A stretch of 64,000 nucleotides of DNA, taken from NCBI RefSeq assembly GCF_005502465.1, contig NZ_SCOT01000001.1, positions 1 through 64,000 of the forward strand. Reading direction: 5' to 3'. The position numbers and the translations under genes were made by a program. The stretch is from Sphingopyxis sp. L1A2A (GTDB taxonomy: Bacteria; Pseudomonadota; Alphaproteobacteria; Sphingomonadales; Sphingomonadaceae). Positions 25,559 through 33,278 of the stretch are shown here, piece after piece; the first letter of the stretch is position 1, and each line of letters opens with the position of its first letter. Under the pieces are notes generated by a model. The model did no database searches, was not told the origin of the DNA, and was given only the letters and a program-made list of their open reading frames with translations.

Positions 25559-26112
25559 CCGGCGTCCTGCACCTTGCCAGCCGCGCCTACACCGCGCGGC
25601 CGTGGCGGAACGGCGGCGGCGTCACCCACGACGTCGTCACCGTTCCGGCGGGCGCGGGCGACGATGATTTTTGGTGGCGCGCGAGCATCGCGACGATCGC
25701 CGCCGCCGGGCCTTTTTCGGTCTGGCCCGGGATCGATCGCGCGTTCCTGTTGCTGCGCGGCGAGCTATTGCTGACGATCGGCGATGCCGGTGAGCGGCGG
25801 ATCGCCCTCGGCGCGCCGCCCATCCAGTTCGCCGGCGAGGCGGCGGTCGCGGCCCGGCCCGTCGACGGCCCCTGCACCGTGTTCAACCTGATGGCGCGGC
25901 GCGGGCGCAGCCGGATCGCGGTGGATCGCTGGACGGCGGCGCGGCCCAGCGCGGCGGCGCAAATCCTGTTGCTGGCCGAGCAGCCGACGACGGTGCGCGT
26001 CCACGGCGATGCACTGGAGCTGGCGCAGCACGACGCGCTGCTTTTGACGGGTGGGGTTCCCACCGGTCTGGAATTCGATCGACCGCTGATCATTGCCGAA
26101 ATCTTCGACTAG
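25555..26112 (+). CDS. hutD: HutD-family protein
   Basis: 185-residue double-cupin-like protein of the HutD family, found in hut operons of proteobacteria. Its exact task is not settled; it has been proposed to limit or govern hut expression, perhaps by binding formylglutamate or urocanate. Visible family features are the N-terminal [14 protein letters not shown], the [20 protein letters not shown] strand pair and [12 protein letters not shown] at 25555 overlaps the hutU stop and is the natural coupled start. It closes the operon and is convergent with copB, 6 bases apart. Confidence 0.9.
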   Translation: MTGVLHLASRAYTARPWRNGGGVTHDVVTVPAGAGDDDFWWRASIATIAAAGPFSVWPGIDRAFLLLRGELLLTIGDAGERRIALGAPPIQFAGEAAVAARPVDGPCTVFNLMARRGRSRIAVDRWTAARPSAAAQILLLAEQPTTVRVHGDALELAQHDALLLTGGVPTGLEFDRPLIIAEIFD

Positions 26113-26118
26113 CGGGGC

Positions 26119-27222
26119 CTAGAACCAGCCCTTGACCCCCAGAACCAAACTGAAGCTGTCGGCGTCCTCGCCCGCCGCGCGCGCAAAGCGGGCGGTATCG
26201 CCGACCTTGCGCGCCCATTCGACCCCGACATAGGGCGCGAATTCCTTGACGATTTCATAGCGCAGCCGCAGCCCCAGCTCGACGTCCGACAGTCCTGATC
26301 CGGTCCCTGTTTCGGGCACGTCCTGCACCGCGAAATTGACCTCGGCCATCGGCTGGAGGATCAGTTTCTGGGTGATGCGCTGGTCGTAATAACCTTCGAG
26401 GCGGGCGAGCAGGTCGCCCTTGTTCGACAGGAACAACGCGCCCTCGACCTCGAACCAATAGGGCGCCAGCCCCTCGAAGCCGATCGTGGCATAGGTCCGG
26501 TCCGGCCCCGGACCAAAATCCTGCCGGATCCCGGCCTGGGCGTTGAAATAGGGTCCGACGGCGCGGCTATAGAGCAGCTGGGTCTCGACGCTTTCGATGC
26601 CCTCGCGAAAAACCCCCTCGCCTTCGCTTTTCACGGTCAACCGGTTGATGTCGCCGCCATACCAGGCCTCGGCATCCCAGCGGTACCCGTCATGCCCCTT
26701 GCGCGCCTGAACTTCGGCCAGATTGAAGCTGAGGAAGGCGATCTTCTGCGCGCCATTTTCAGCCATCATCGCGTGGCGCGAATGTTCCATTTCGGCCTTG
26801 GGGAAAAGGCGGTCGGCATACCAGTCAGCCGGAGGCGCGGGCGCGATGCCGTCGCCCGGCGGCAGGTCGGTGCCGCTGGCGCCGCCGGTTCCGGCCGCGG
26901 GCGCGGGCTTCGGGGTGCAATGGCCCATGGCCGCATGTTCGGGCGGACAGTCGGGATCGGACGGCGGCGGCGCAGCGTCCTCCATGGCGCCATGGTCCAT
27001 CGCGCCGTGGTCCGGAGCCTCTTGATCCGCCCCCGCGTCGGGGGTGCAATGGCCCATCGCCGCATGCTCGGGCGGACAGCTTGGCGCCTCGGGCGCGGGC
27101 GACGTCACCGGGGCAGGCGCAGGCGCCGCGCCATGCATCGAATGATCCATCGATTGCGCCGCAGCGGGCGCCGCAACGGCCAGCGACGCGATGCCCGACA
27201 GCAGGAGCGCGAGCCGGGTCAT
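26119..27222 (-). CDS. copB: Copper resistance outer-membrane protein CopB
   Basis: 367-residue outer-membrane beta-barrel protein of the CopB/PcoB family, partner of the periplasmic oxidase CopA. A signal peptide ending in AAAQS is followed by a Met/His-rich linker of about 100 residues that holds two copies of CPPEHAAMGHCTP and DHGAMDHGAM, likely copper-binding. The C-terminal 220 residues form the CopB barrel (WDAEAWYGGDINRL, QAGIRQDFGPGP, ending VLGVKGWF). ATG at 27222 overlaps the copA stop (ATGA). The Cys-containing linker motif is shared with CopA. Confidence 0.93.
   Translation of the reverse strand: MTRLALLLSGIASLAVAAPAAAQSMDHSMHGAAPAPAPVTSPAPEAPSCPPEHAAMGHCTPDAGADQEAPDHGAMDHGAMEDAAPPPSDPDCPPEHAAMGHCTPKPAPAAGTGGASGTDLPPGDGIAPAPPADWYADRLFPKAEMEHSRHAMMAENGAQKIAFLSFNLAEVQARKGHDGYRWDAEAWYGGDINRLTVKSEGEGVFREGIESVETQLLYSRAVGPYFNAQAGIRQDFGPGPDRTYATIGFEGLAPYWFEVEGALFLSNKGDLLARLEGYYDQRITQKLILQPMAEVNFAVQDVPETGTGSGLSDVELGLRLRYEIVKEFAPYVGVEWARKVGDTARFARAAGEDADSFSLVLGVKGWF
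26912..26950 (-). repeat. Coding repeat of the PEHAAMGHCTP motif, copy in copB (second)
   Basis: A 39-base unit differing at only two positions from 27041-27079 in the same gene. It encodes CPPEHAAMGHCTP, a likely copper-binding module. Near identity at DNA level suggests recent duplication or gene conversion. Confidence 0.75.
27041..27079 (-). repeat. Coding repeat of the PEHAAMGHCTP motif, copy in copB (first)
   Basis: First copy in the copB linker, encoding CPPEHAAMGHCTP. The 17 bases GGGGTGCAATGGCCCAT on the plus strand are identical in all three copies of the window. Confidence 0.75.
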
Positions 27223-29015
27223 GCGGCGTCTCCTTTCGGACGGACGCTGACGACGCGCATCATCCCGGCGTGCATATGATAAAGCATATGACAGTGGAAC
27301 GCCCAGTCGCCGAGCGCGTCGGCGGTAAAGTCGAAACTGGCGGTGCCGCCGGGCTGGACCAGCACCGTATGCTTGCGCGGCGAGCGATCGCCCTTTCCGG
27401 TGACCAGTTCGAAAAAATGGCCGTGCAGATGGATCGGGTGGCTCATCATCGAATCGTTGATCAGGTTGATCCGCACCCGCTCGCCCTCGATAAAGGGGAT
27501 CGGTTCGTGATGGTCGGACATCTTGACGCCATCGAACGACCACATGAAGCGTTCCATATTGCCGGTCAGATGGATGTCGAGCGAGCGCTCGGCGGCGCGC
27601 ACGTCGGGATTGCGCTCGAGCGCGACCAGATCATGATAGGTCAGCACCTTGTGCCCGACATCCTCCAGCCCCTGACCCGGTTCGCCCATGCGGTCGACCG
27701 GCATGGGGGATATTGTCTGGACGCTCGGGTCGCGCTTGACCTGCGGCGCGACGGCAAAATCGCGCATGCTGTGATCCATGCCGCCGGCGCCATGGCCCAT
27801 CGCGGCATGATCGCCCGGCGCGGCAGCGGCAGCCGGGGTGCAATGGCCCATTGCCGCATGTTCAGGGGTGCAGGCATCGCTGCCCGCGCCGCCCGACATG
27901 TCCATCGCGCCCATCCCCATGTCCTTCATCGTCGCCAGCGGCCGTTCGCGCACCGGCGGGACGTCGGCGACCATGCCGGCGCGCGGTGCCAACGTCGCGC
28001 GGCCCATGCCCGATCGATCATTGGCCTCAGCGACCAGCGTATAAGCGCGGTTCTCGACGGGCGTGACGATGACATCATAGGTTTCGGCGACCGCGATCTG
28101 GAACTCGTCGATCTCGGTCGGCACCACGTTCAGCCCGTCGGCCTGCACCACCGTCATCCGCAGGCCCGGGATGCGGACGTTAAAAATCGTCATCGCCGAC
28201 GCATTGACGATCCGCAGCCGCACCCGCTCGCCGGGGCGGAACAAGGCGGTCCAATTGTCGCGCGGCCCGTGGCCGTTGACGAGGAACTGGTACGTCGATC
28301 CGTTTACGTCGGCGACGTCGGTGGGGTCCATCCGCATCGCGCCCCACTCGATCCGCTCCTTCAGCGGCTGGTCCTTGCCCGCGAGCAGCCCCGACAGCGT
28401 CTGGCGCTGCATGTTGAAATGGCCGGGGTTGACCTTCAGCTTGCGGAAAATCGCCTCGGGCGACAGATGGCTGTGGTCCGACAGCACCACGACATGCTCG
28501 CGATCATAACCGATCGGGTCGGCGCCGGCGGGATCGATGACGATCGGGCCATAATGACCCAGCTGTTCCTGCAGGCCCGAATGGCTGTGATACCAATAGG
28601 TCCCCGATTGCCGCACCGGAAATTCATAGACGAAGGTCGAACGCGGCTTGATGCCGGGAAAGCTGACGCCGGGCACGCCGTCCATATGAAACGGCAGGAT
28701 CAGTCCATGCCAGTGGATCGAACTGTCCTCGTCCAGGGCGTTGACCACCGTCAGCCGCGCCGTCTGCCCTTCTTTCAGGCGCACGAGCGGGCCGGGCACG
28801 GTGCCGTTGATCCCGATCGCCCGGCTGATCTTGCCGTCGATCTGCATCGTCTGGCGCGCGATCCGCATGGTGATGTCGTTGCCCGACACGGTCGGCAGCG
28901 ACGAAGCGATGCCCGCCGAAACCGGCTGGGCCCAGGCCGGAAACCACGCCGCGAGCGCCGCGGCGGTCCCGCCGCCCAAGGCCATGTTGACGAAGCGGCG
29001 CCGTTCGATCTGCAT
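27219..29015 (-). CDS. copA: Periplasmic multicopper oxidase CopA
   Basis: 598-residue periplasmic laccase-like oxidase that oxidises and binds copper. The N-terminus carries a Tat-type signal (RRRFVNMALGGGTAAALAAW). Copper ligands are seen in SIHWHGLI, YWYHSHSGLQ, HPIHLHGHFFE and the C-terminal HCHMLYHMHAGMM. A Met/His-rich insert near residues 375-420 contains CTPEHAAMGHCTP and DHAAMGHGAGGMDH, typical of CopA/PcoA. The ATG at 29015 is chosen because of the Tat motif; the in-frame extension to 29441 is the shadow of the sigma gene. It lies 100 bases after cnrH and is coupled to copB. Confidence 0.95.
   Translation of the reverse strand: MQIERRRFVNMALGGGTAAALAAWFPAWAQPVSAGIASSLPTVSGNDITMRIARQTMQIDGKISRAIGINGTVPGPLVRLKEGQTARLTVVNALDEDSSIHWHGLILPFHMDGVPGVSFPGIKPRSTFVYEFPVRQSGTYWYHSHSGLQEQLGHYGPIVIDPAGADPIGYDREHVVVLSDHSHLSPEAIFRKLKVNPGHFNMQRQTLSGLLAGKDQPLKERIEWGAMRMDPTDVADVNGSTYQFLVNGHGPRDNWTALFRPGERVRLRIVNASAMTIFNVRIPGLRMTVVQADGLNVVPTEIDEFQIAVAETYDVIVTPVENRAYTLVAEANDRSGMGRATLAPRAGMVADVPPVRERPLATMKDMGMGAMDMSGGAGSDACTPEHAAMGHCTPAAAAAPGDHAAMGHGAGGMDHSMRDFAVAPQVKRDPSVQTISPMPVDRMGEPGQGLEDVGHKVLTYHDLVALERNPDVRAAERSLDIHLTGNMERFMWSFDGVKMSDHHEPIPFIEGERVRINLINDSMMSHPIHLHGHFFELVTGKGDRSPRKHTVLVQPGGTASFDFTADALGDWAFHCHMLYHMHAGMMRVVSVRPKGDAA
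27835..27873 (-). repeat. Coding repeat of the PEHAAMGHCTP motif, copy in copA
   Basis: Third copy of the module, in the Met/His-rich insert of CopA. It differs from the second copB copy at a single base in its first 29, although the genes are otherwise unrelated, pointing to exchange between neighbours. Confidence 0.7.
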
Positions 29016-29116
29016 AATTTTCCCGAGTTTGGTTGCTGTCACCAGCTTTATACGCGGCGAGGCCCAGCCGCCCTCACCGCCGCAACGAAATCTTTCTGCA
29101 CCGCGCCCAGCGGCAA

Positions 29117-29695
29117 TCAGCGATCCGCCGCGCCGTCGTCCAGCAGTGCCTTCAACTTGGCGCGGGCGCGGTACAGCCGCGTCTCTACCGTCTTTTCGCT
29201 CACCTGCAACAGTTCCGCGGTCTCGGCCTGGCTGAGTTCCTCGACCCCGCGCAGGACCAAAATCTCGCGCAGATGCTGGGGCAGCTGGGCCATCGCATTG
29301 CCGACCCGCGCCAGCTCGGCCCGGTCGGCGGCCTCGGCGTCGGGCGCCGGCCCATCGATCGCCACATGGTGCGCGCTGTCGAGCGGCAACGCGCGCGAGA
29401 AGAACGAACGCACCGCCCGGCGGCGCGCCCAGTCGCGGCATTTGTTGACGGCGATGCGGGCGATCCAGACGCGAAAGGGGCGCTCGCCGTCATAGCGATC
29501 GAGCGCCGCAAACCCCGCGACAAAGGCCTCTTGCGTCAGGTCCAACGCTTCGTCGGGATCGCCGACATTGCCGCGAATCAGCCGAAACACCGGCGCCTTG
29601 TATCGCGCCAGAAACTCGCGATAGGCGTCCTGACGGCCCGACCGGGCGAGCGCCGCCAGCTCGTTATCACTACAGTGCGAAAGGTCGGGATTCAC
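29117..29695 (-). CDS. cnrH: ECF sigma factor of CnrH type
   Basis: 192-residue extracytoplasmic-function sigma factor, matching the length of CnrH of nickel/cobalt resistance. Region 2 is seen in DPDEALDLTQEAFVAGFAAL and FRVWIARIAVNKCRDWARRR; region 4 in LPQHLREILVLRGVEELSQA and LLQVSEKTVETRLYRARAKL. The start overlaps the CnrX-like gene stop (ATGA). With the sensor and the small membrane protein upstream it forms a cnrYXH-type set. Its targets are expected to include this operon and perhaps copAB or czcCBA; promoters of its class could not be assigned by eye. Confidence 0.85.
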   Translation of the reverse strand: MNPDLSHCSDNELAALARSGRQDAYREFLARYKAPVFRLIRGNVGDPDEALDLTQEAFVAGFAALDRYDGERPFRVWIARIAVNKCRDWARRRAVRSFFSRALPLDSAHHVAIDGPAPDAEAADRAELARVGNAMAQLPQHLREILVLRGVEELSQAETAELLQVSEKTVETRLYRARAKLKALLDDGAADR

Positions 29696-30129
29696 CGCGC
29701 ATCGGCGGTCAGCGCCTTGACCACGCTTTTGTCGAACATCGCCGCCTGGTCGCGGTTGAGCACCCCGCGCATCGCGAACAGATGCTTGAGCGTTTCCTTT
29801 TGCAGTTCGCCCATTACCATATGCGTCTGATCGATCGCCGCGGTGACCCGCGGCCCATAGCCATGCTCGGCTTCGATCGCCTGCGCGAGCCGGATGTTGG
29901 CAGCGCGCATTTCGGTTTCGAGAGCGGCGCGCCGCGCGGCGAATTTGGCCTCGATCTGCCCGATCTTCGTCTTTTGCTCAGGATTCAGGTCGAGCTGGCT
30001 GTGCAGCAGCGCGTGGAGCTCGGTTTCGCTGGCCTTTGGGGTGTCCGACACCAGGCGCCCGACAAAGACGCCAGCGATCGCGGCGGCAAAGGCAATGAGC
30101 CCCAACAGGAGCAGGCGGCGCGACCCCAT
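29692..30129 (-). CDS. cnrX: Periplasmic nickel/cobalt sensor of CnrX type
   Basis: 145-residue membrane-anchored periplasmic sensor with one N-terminal helix (LLLLGLIAFAAAIAGVFVG) and a four-helix metal-sensing domain. The five metal ligands known for CnrX (His42, His46, Glu63, His119, Met123) fall here on His39, His43, Glu60, His116 and Met120, a constant shift of three residues. That match strongly supports nickel or cobalt sensing. It should hold the CnrY-like anti-sigma until metal binds and so release the sigma factor. Its stop overlaps the sigma start and its ATG lies 2 bases after the cnrY stop. Confidence 0.85.
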   Translation of the reverse strand: MGSRRLLLLGLIAFAAAIAGVFVGRLVSDTPKASETELHALLHSQLDLNPEQKTKIGQIEAKFAARRAALETEMRAANIRLAQAIEAEHGYGPRVTAAIDQTHMVMGELQKETLKHLFAMRGVLNRDQAAMFDKSVVKALTADAR

Positions 30130-30131
30130 GG

Positions 30132-30434
30132 TCAGTGAACGTCGAGCAGGACAGAGGGCGCCAGCGCGCTCGCCGGGGCGAGGGGGCTGAGCGGGCTGGC
30201 CATCGCGGGCTGCGAAACCGCGCTGCCGGCAACGATGCCGCCGCCAAGCGAGACAAAGGCGGCAAAGGCCATCAGCCGCCGCGTCGCCGCCGCCTCCTGG
30301 CGCCGGACCGCGAGGGCGCCGATGATGCGGTCGTCGAGCGCGTCGAGCGCCGCCGGCATATCGCCCGCTTTCAAAATACGAAGCTCTTCGTCCATGAACC
30401 TGTCGCCAATCCTTTCGTCCATCGTCATACGCAT
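30132..30434 (-). CDS. cnrY: Small membrane anti-sigma factor of CnrY type
   Basis: Up to 100 residues: a cytoplasmic N-terminus (EELRILKAGDMPAALDALDD) that would clasp the sigma factor, one membrane helix (LMAFAAFVSLGGGIVAGSAV) and a short periplasmic tail. Length, topology and gene order (Y-X-H) match CnrY. Sequence similarity of CnrY proteins is low, so the call leans on context. ATGs at 30434, 30428, 30422 and a later one at MDEELRIL are all possible; none has a strong ribosome-binding site. Confidence 0.72.
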   Translation of the reverse strand: MRMTMDERIGDRFMDEELRILKAGDMPAALDALDDRIIGALAVRRQEAAATRRLMAFAAFVSLGGGIVAGSAVSQPAMASPLSPLAPASALAPSVLLDVH

Positions 30435-30536
30435 GCGCTGCGATCGTCCCTCGCCCGACCTTCTTTTTACAAGATTCGCGAGGGCCGCGCGAGACTATCG
30501 CGTATTAGCAGGACATACCCCCAATCGGAGACTTTC

Positions 30537-30920
30537 ATGCTCAAGTTTTTTCTCCCCACCGCAACCGCGGCCGTCGCGATGCTTCTCGCGCCGACCGCCG
30601 CGAGCGCGCATGCCAAGCTCGTCGGCTCGACCCCCGCCGCCAATACGACGGCCTCGAAGGTCACCTCGGTCAACCTCCGCTTCAACGAAAAAATCATCGC
30701 CTCGACAGCGAAGGTCGAACTGGTGATGACCGGGATGCCGGGCATGGCCAACCATGCCCCGATGAAGATCGCCATAACCCCGATGATGGGCAAGGACGGC
30801 AAATCGATGACATTGACCGTCAAGCGGGCGCTGGTTCCCGGCACCTACAAGGTCAAATGGGCCGCCGCCGGTGCCGACACGCACCGCATGGGCAGCGAAT
30901 TCAGCTTCACCGTCAAATAA
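30537..30920 (+). CDS. copC: Periplasmic copper-binding protein CopC
   Basis: 127-residue periplasmic copper carrier. The signal peptide ends at ASA, leaving His as the first mature residue (HAKLVGSTPA), which is a Cu(II) ligand in the family; the DTH near the C-terminus supplies the other two. The Met-rich Cu(I) site is seen in MTGMPGMANHAPM. ATG at 30537 follows CGGAG. It is divergent from cnrYXH-copAB and lies 4 bases before copD, so the two are translated together and pass copper to the membrane. Confidence 0.94.
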   Translation: MLKFFLPTATAAVAMLLAPTAASAHAKLVGSTPAANTTASKVTSVNLRFNEKIIASTAKVELVMTGMPGMANHAPMKIAITPMMGKDGKSMTLTVKRALVPGTYKVKWAAAGADTHRMGSEFSFTVK

Positions 30921-30924
30921 GGCC

Positions 30925-31851
30925 ATGACCGATCTCTTGCTGGTGAGCATCCGGTTCGCGCTGTTCGCGAATCTGATGCTCATCGCGGGGCTCGCCGCAT
31001 TTCCGCTTTATGCGCTGACGCCGGGCGAGCAGCGGGACTGCGAGACCGGACGGCTCCTTCACCGGCCTCAGCTGTGGCTATGCCTGTTCGCTCTGCTCCT
31101 GTCCTTCGGCGGCATGGCCGCGCTCACCGCCGCCATGCAGGGGGTCGGCGCCCTGGCGATCGATCGCGGCATGTTCCTGGCGATGGTGCGCGAGACCGAC
31201 GTCGGCGCCGCCTGGCTCGTGCGGTCGGCGGCGCTGCTGGTCGCGGTCGCGGCGGCATTATGGCTGGACCGAAGCCCGACGCTCGCCGCCGCGATCCTGT
31301 TTGCCGCCGGTTCGGCCGCGCTCGCCACCCTCGCCTGGGCGGGTCATGCCGCGGCCACCGACGGTGCGCTTGGCTGGCTGCACCGCGCGAATGACGCGCT
31401 CCACATGATCGCCGCCGCCATCTGGCTGGGCGCCATCGCCGCCTTTCTGTTACTGCTTCGGCCGGGCGCGCCGTGGAGCGAGGCGCGTCTTGCCGTCGCG
31501 GCGCGCAGTCTCGACCAGTTCGCGCGGATCGGCACGCTGTGCGTGCTCGTGATCGCCGCAACGGGACTGGTCAACAGCCAGATCGTCATCGGCGCCGCGA
31601 ACATCGCGCGATCGGCCGCGTCGCCCTACGGCCAGCTGCTTGCGGCAAAGCTGCTGCTGTTTGCCGCGATGCTCGTCATCGCCGCCGCCAACCGCTGGCG
31701 TCTGACGCCTGCCCTCCGCCAGGGAGCCGCGACCCCCGACCAAGCCCTAACAGCAATGCACACCAGTCTCATGCTCGAAGCAGCAGCCGGGCTCGCCATC
31801 CTGGGCTTGGTGGCGTGGTTCGGGATGCTGGATCCCTTTGCGACCGGTTGA
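30925..31851 (+). CDS. copD: Copper resistance membrane protein CopD
   Basis: 308-residue inner-membrane protein with about eight helices, matching CopD/PcoD, which works with CopC in copper movement across the membrane. Conserved polar helices include LATLAWAGHAAATDGALGWL and ANDALHMIAAAIWLGAIAAF with the paired His residues, and LVNSQIVIGAA towards the C-terminus. Start lies 4 bases after the copC stop. The stop is convergent with the MerR-type gene. Confidence 0.92.
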   Translation: MTDLLLVSIRFALFANLMLIAGLAAFPLYALTPGEQRDCETGRLLHRPQLWLCLFALLLSFGGMAALTAAMQGVGALAIDRGMFLAMVRETDVGAAWLVRSAALLVAVAAALWLDRSPTLAAAILFAAGSAALATLAWAGHAAATDGALGWLHRANDALHMIAAAIWLGAIAAFLLLLRPGAPWSEARLAVAARSLDQFARIGTLCVLVIAATGLVNSQIVIGAANIARSAASPYGQLLAAKLLLFAAMLVIAAANRWRLTPALRQGAATPDQALTAMHTSLMLEAAAGLAILGLVAWFGMLDPFATG

Positions 31852-31901
31852 GGGCGTGAAAAACGCCGGCGCCGTCCGCCGCCACCTTGCCCGGCGTCTT
31901 G

Positions 31902-32300
31902 CTACGCCTGCTCGAACGCCGCGATGATCGGGCAGTGCAATGTGTCGGCGGCGGCGCATTGGCGCGACAGACCGATCAGCGCGCGCCGCGCCGTATCGAG
32001 TTCGGCCATCGTCTTTTCGATCGCGGCGATGCGCGCGTCGGCCAGCTCGCGGGCGCGCGCCCGGTCGCTCGACGCATCGAGGTCGAGCAGCTCGCCAATC
32101 TCGGCGAGCGTGAACCCCGCCGCCTGCGCCGATTTGATGAAGCGGAGGCGGCGGAAAAGCGCTTCATCATAGCGCCGCACGCCGCCGGATGCGCCACCAC
32201 GACTGTTTTGGCCCGGAACCGGGAGCAGCCCCCGGCGCTGATAAAAGCGGATCGTTTCGACGTTGACGCCAACCCGCTGGGCAAGCTGGCCGATGGTCAT
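31902..32300 (-). CDS. MerR-family metal-responsive regulator lacking one Hg(II) cysteine
   Basis: 132-residue regulator. The N-terminal helix-turn-helix and wing (TIGQLAQRVGVNVETIRFYQ, RRYDEALFRRLRFIKSAQAA, FTLAEIGELL) are close to MerR of mercury operons, followed by the dimer coiled coil. Near the C-terminus CAAADTLHCPII supplies two cysteines in place of MerR Cys117 and Cys126, but the third (Cys82 in MerR) is replaced in DLDASSDRARA. The inducer is thus probably not Hg(II) bound in the normal three-coordinate way. ATG at 32300 is preferred to TTG 32309. It is divergent from the glutaredoxin/MauE gene through a MerR-type promoter. Confidence 0.85.
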   Translation of the reverse strand: MTIGQLAQRVGVNVETIRFYQRRGLLPVPGQNSRGGASGGVRRYDEALFRRLRFIKSAQAAGFTLAEIGELLDLDASSDRARARELADARIAAIEKTMAELDTARRALIGLSRQCAAADTLHCPIIAAFEQA

Positions 32301-32313
32301 GTCGTGCAAGGGC

Positions 32314-32344
32314 TTGACTCCGTACTATGGTACGGACCCTATAG
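32314..32344 (+). promoter_or_regulatory. MerR-type promoter with 19-bp spacer and dyad operator
   Basis: TTGACT (-35, 32314-32319) and CTATAG (-10, 32339-32344) are 19 bases apart, the stretched spacing MerR proteins correct by twisting DNA. The spacer holds CCGTAC-TATG-GTACGG (32320-32335), a perfect dyad. It directs transcription towards the glutaredoxin/MauE gene and lies just in front of the divergent regulator. Confidence 0.82.
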
Positions 32345-32380
32345 GCGGCGCAGCACGCACGAATCAAGAAAGGCTGCATC

Positions 32381-33199
32381 ATGAATAACAAGGCCCAGGA
32401 CGCACGCAGCGACGCACAATCGCCACCCGGAACGGCGGCCGCGGGACCGCCGCGCGCCACCATTTACCGCATGGTGATGGCGCATCACACCTGCCCCTAT
32501 GGCCTGAAGGCGCTGCATCTGCTGCGCAGCCGCGGCTATGCAGTCGACGATATCTGGCTGACGACGCGCGAGGAAACCGATGCGTTCAAGGCGCAGCATG
32601 GCGTCGCAACGACGCCGCAGACCTTCATCGACGGCGCGCGCATCGGCGGCCACGACGATTTGCGGCGCTATCTCGGCCTGAAAGTTCGCGATCCCCAGGC
32701 GCTCACCTATGCCCCCGTCATCGCATTGTTCGCGATCACCGCGCTGATGGCGCTGGCAGCGAGCCACGCGGCGATGGGCACCCCCTTCACGATCCGCGCC
32801 GCCGAATGGTTCATCGGCTTCAGCATGGCGTTGCTCGCTTTCCTCAAGCTGCGCGACGTCGCGAGCTTTTCGAGCATGTTCCTGAACTACGACCTGCTCG
32901 CCAAACGCTGGGTGCCCTATGCCACCATCTATCCCTTTGCCGAGGGGCTCGCCGGCATCCTGATGATTTCGGGCGCCCTGAGCTGGATTTCGATCCCGGT
33001 TGCACTGTTCATCGGCAGCATCGGCGCCGTGTCGGTGTTCAAGGCGGTCTATATCGACAAGCGCGAACTCAAATGCGCCTGCGTCGGCGGCGACAGCAAC
33101 GTCCCGCTCGGCTTCATCTCGCTGACCGAAAATCTGATGATGATCGCCATGGCCCTGTGGATGCTGGCGGCGGCGCCCGCGATGGTGATGGGTTCGTAA
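32381..33199 (+). CDS. Glutaredoxin-like domain fused to MauE/DoxX-like membrane domain
   Basis: 272-residue fusion. Residues about 27-102 form a glutaredoxin-like fold (YRMVMAHHTCPYGLKALHLL, VATTPQTFIDGARIGGHDDL), but the active site is CPYG, so only one catalytic Cys remains. From residue 110 on, four membrane helices resemble the MauE/DoxX redox-partner family, ending with a KCACVGGDSNVPLGFISLTE segment that carries two further cysteines on a loop. The protein could move reducing equivalents through the membrane, for metal reduction or periplasmic thiol repair. It is driven by a MerR-type promoter. Its function in metal resistance is inferred from location. Confidence 0.8.
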   Translation: MNNKAQDARSDAQSPPGTAAAGPPRATIYRMVMAHHTCPYGLKALHLLRSRGYAVDDIWLTTREETDAFKAQHGVATTPQTFIDGARIGGHDDLRRYLGLKVRDPQALTYAPVIALFAITALMALAASHAAMGTPFTIRAAEWFIGFSMALLAFLKLRDVASFSSMFLNYDLLAKRWVPYATIYPFAEGLAGILMISGALSWISIPVALFIGSIGAVSVFKAVYIDKRELKCACVGGDSNVPLGFISLTENLMMIAMALWMLAAAPAMVMGS

Positions 33200-33278
33200 T
33201 GAGCGGAGCGACGGCGGCGGGGCGGCGCCGCTTTCGGCCCGCTTGTCAATCGAACCCCGACCCCCTACAGGCGAAATC

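Noticed and set aside
29016-29441. N-terminal extension of copA in the same frame
   Set aside because: It overlaps the ECF sigma gene in another frame, and the Tat signal sequence marks the start at 29015.
27081-29495. 804-codon open frame on the plus strand opposite copA/copB
   Set aside because: It mirrors the conserved copper genes in codon phase, is Arg/His-rich and has no family features.
31902-33199. A mercury resistance operon
   Set aside because: The regulator and promoter resemble mer, but merT, merP and merA are absent and one Hg-binding Cys is missing.
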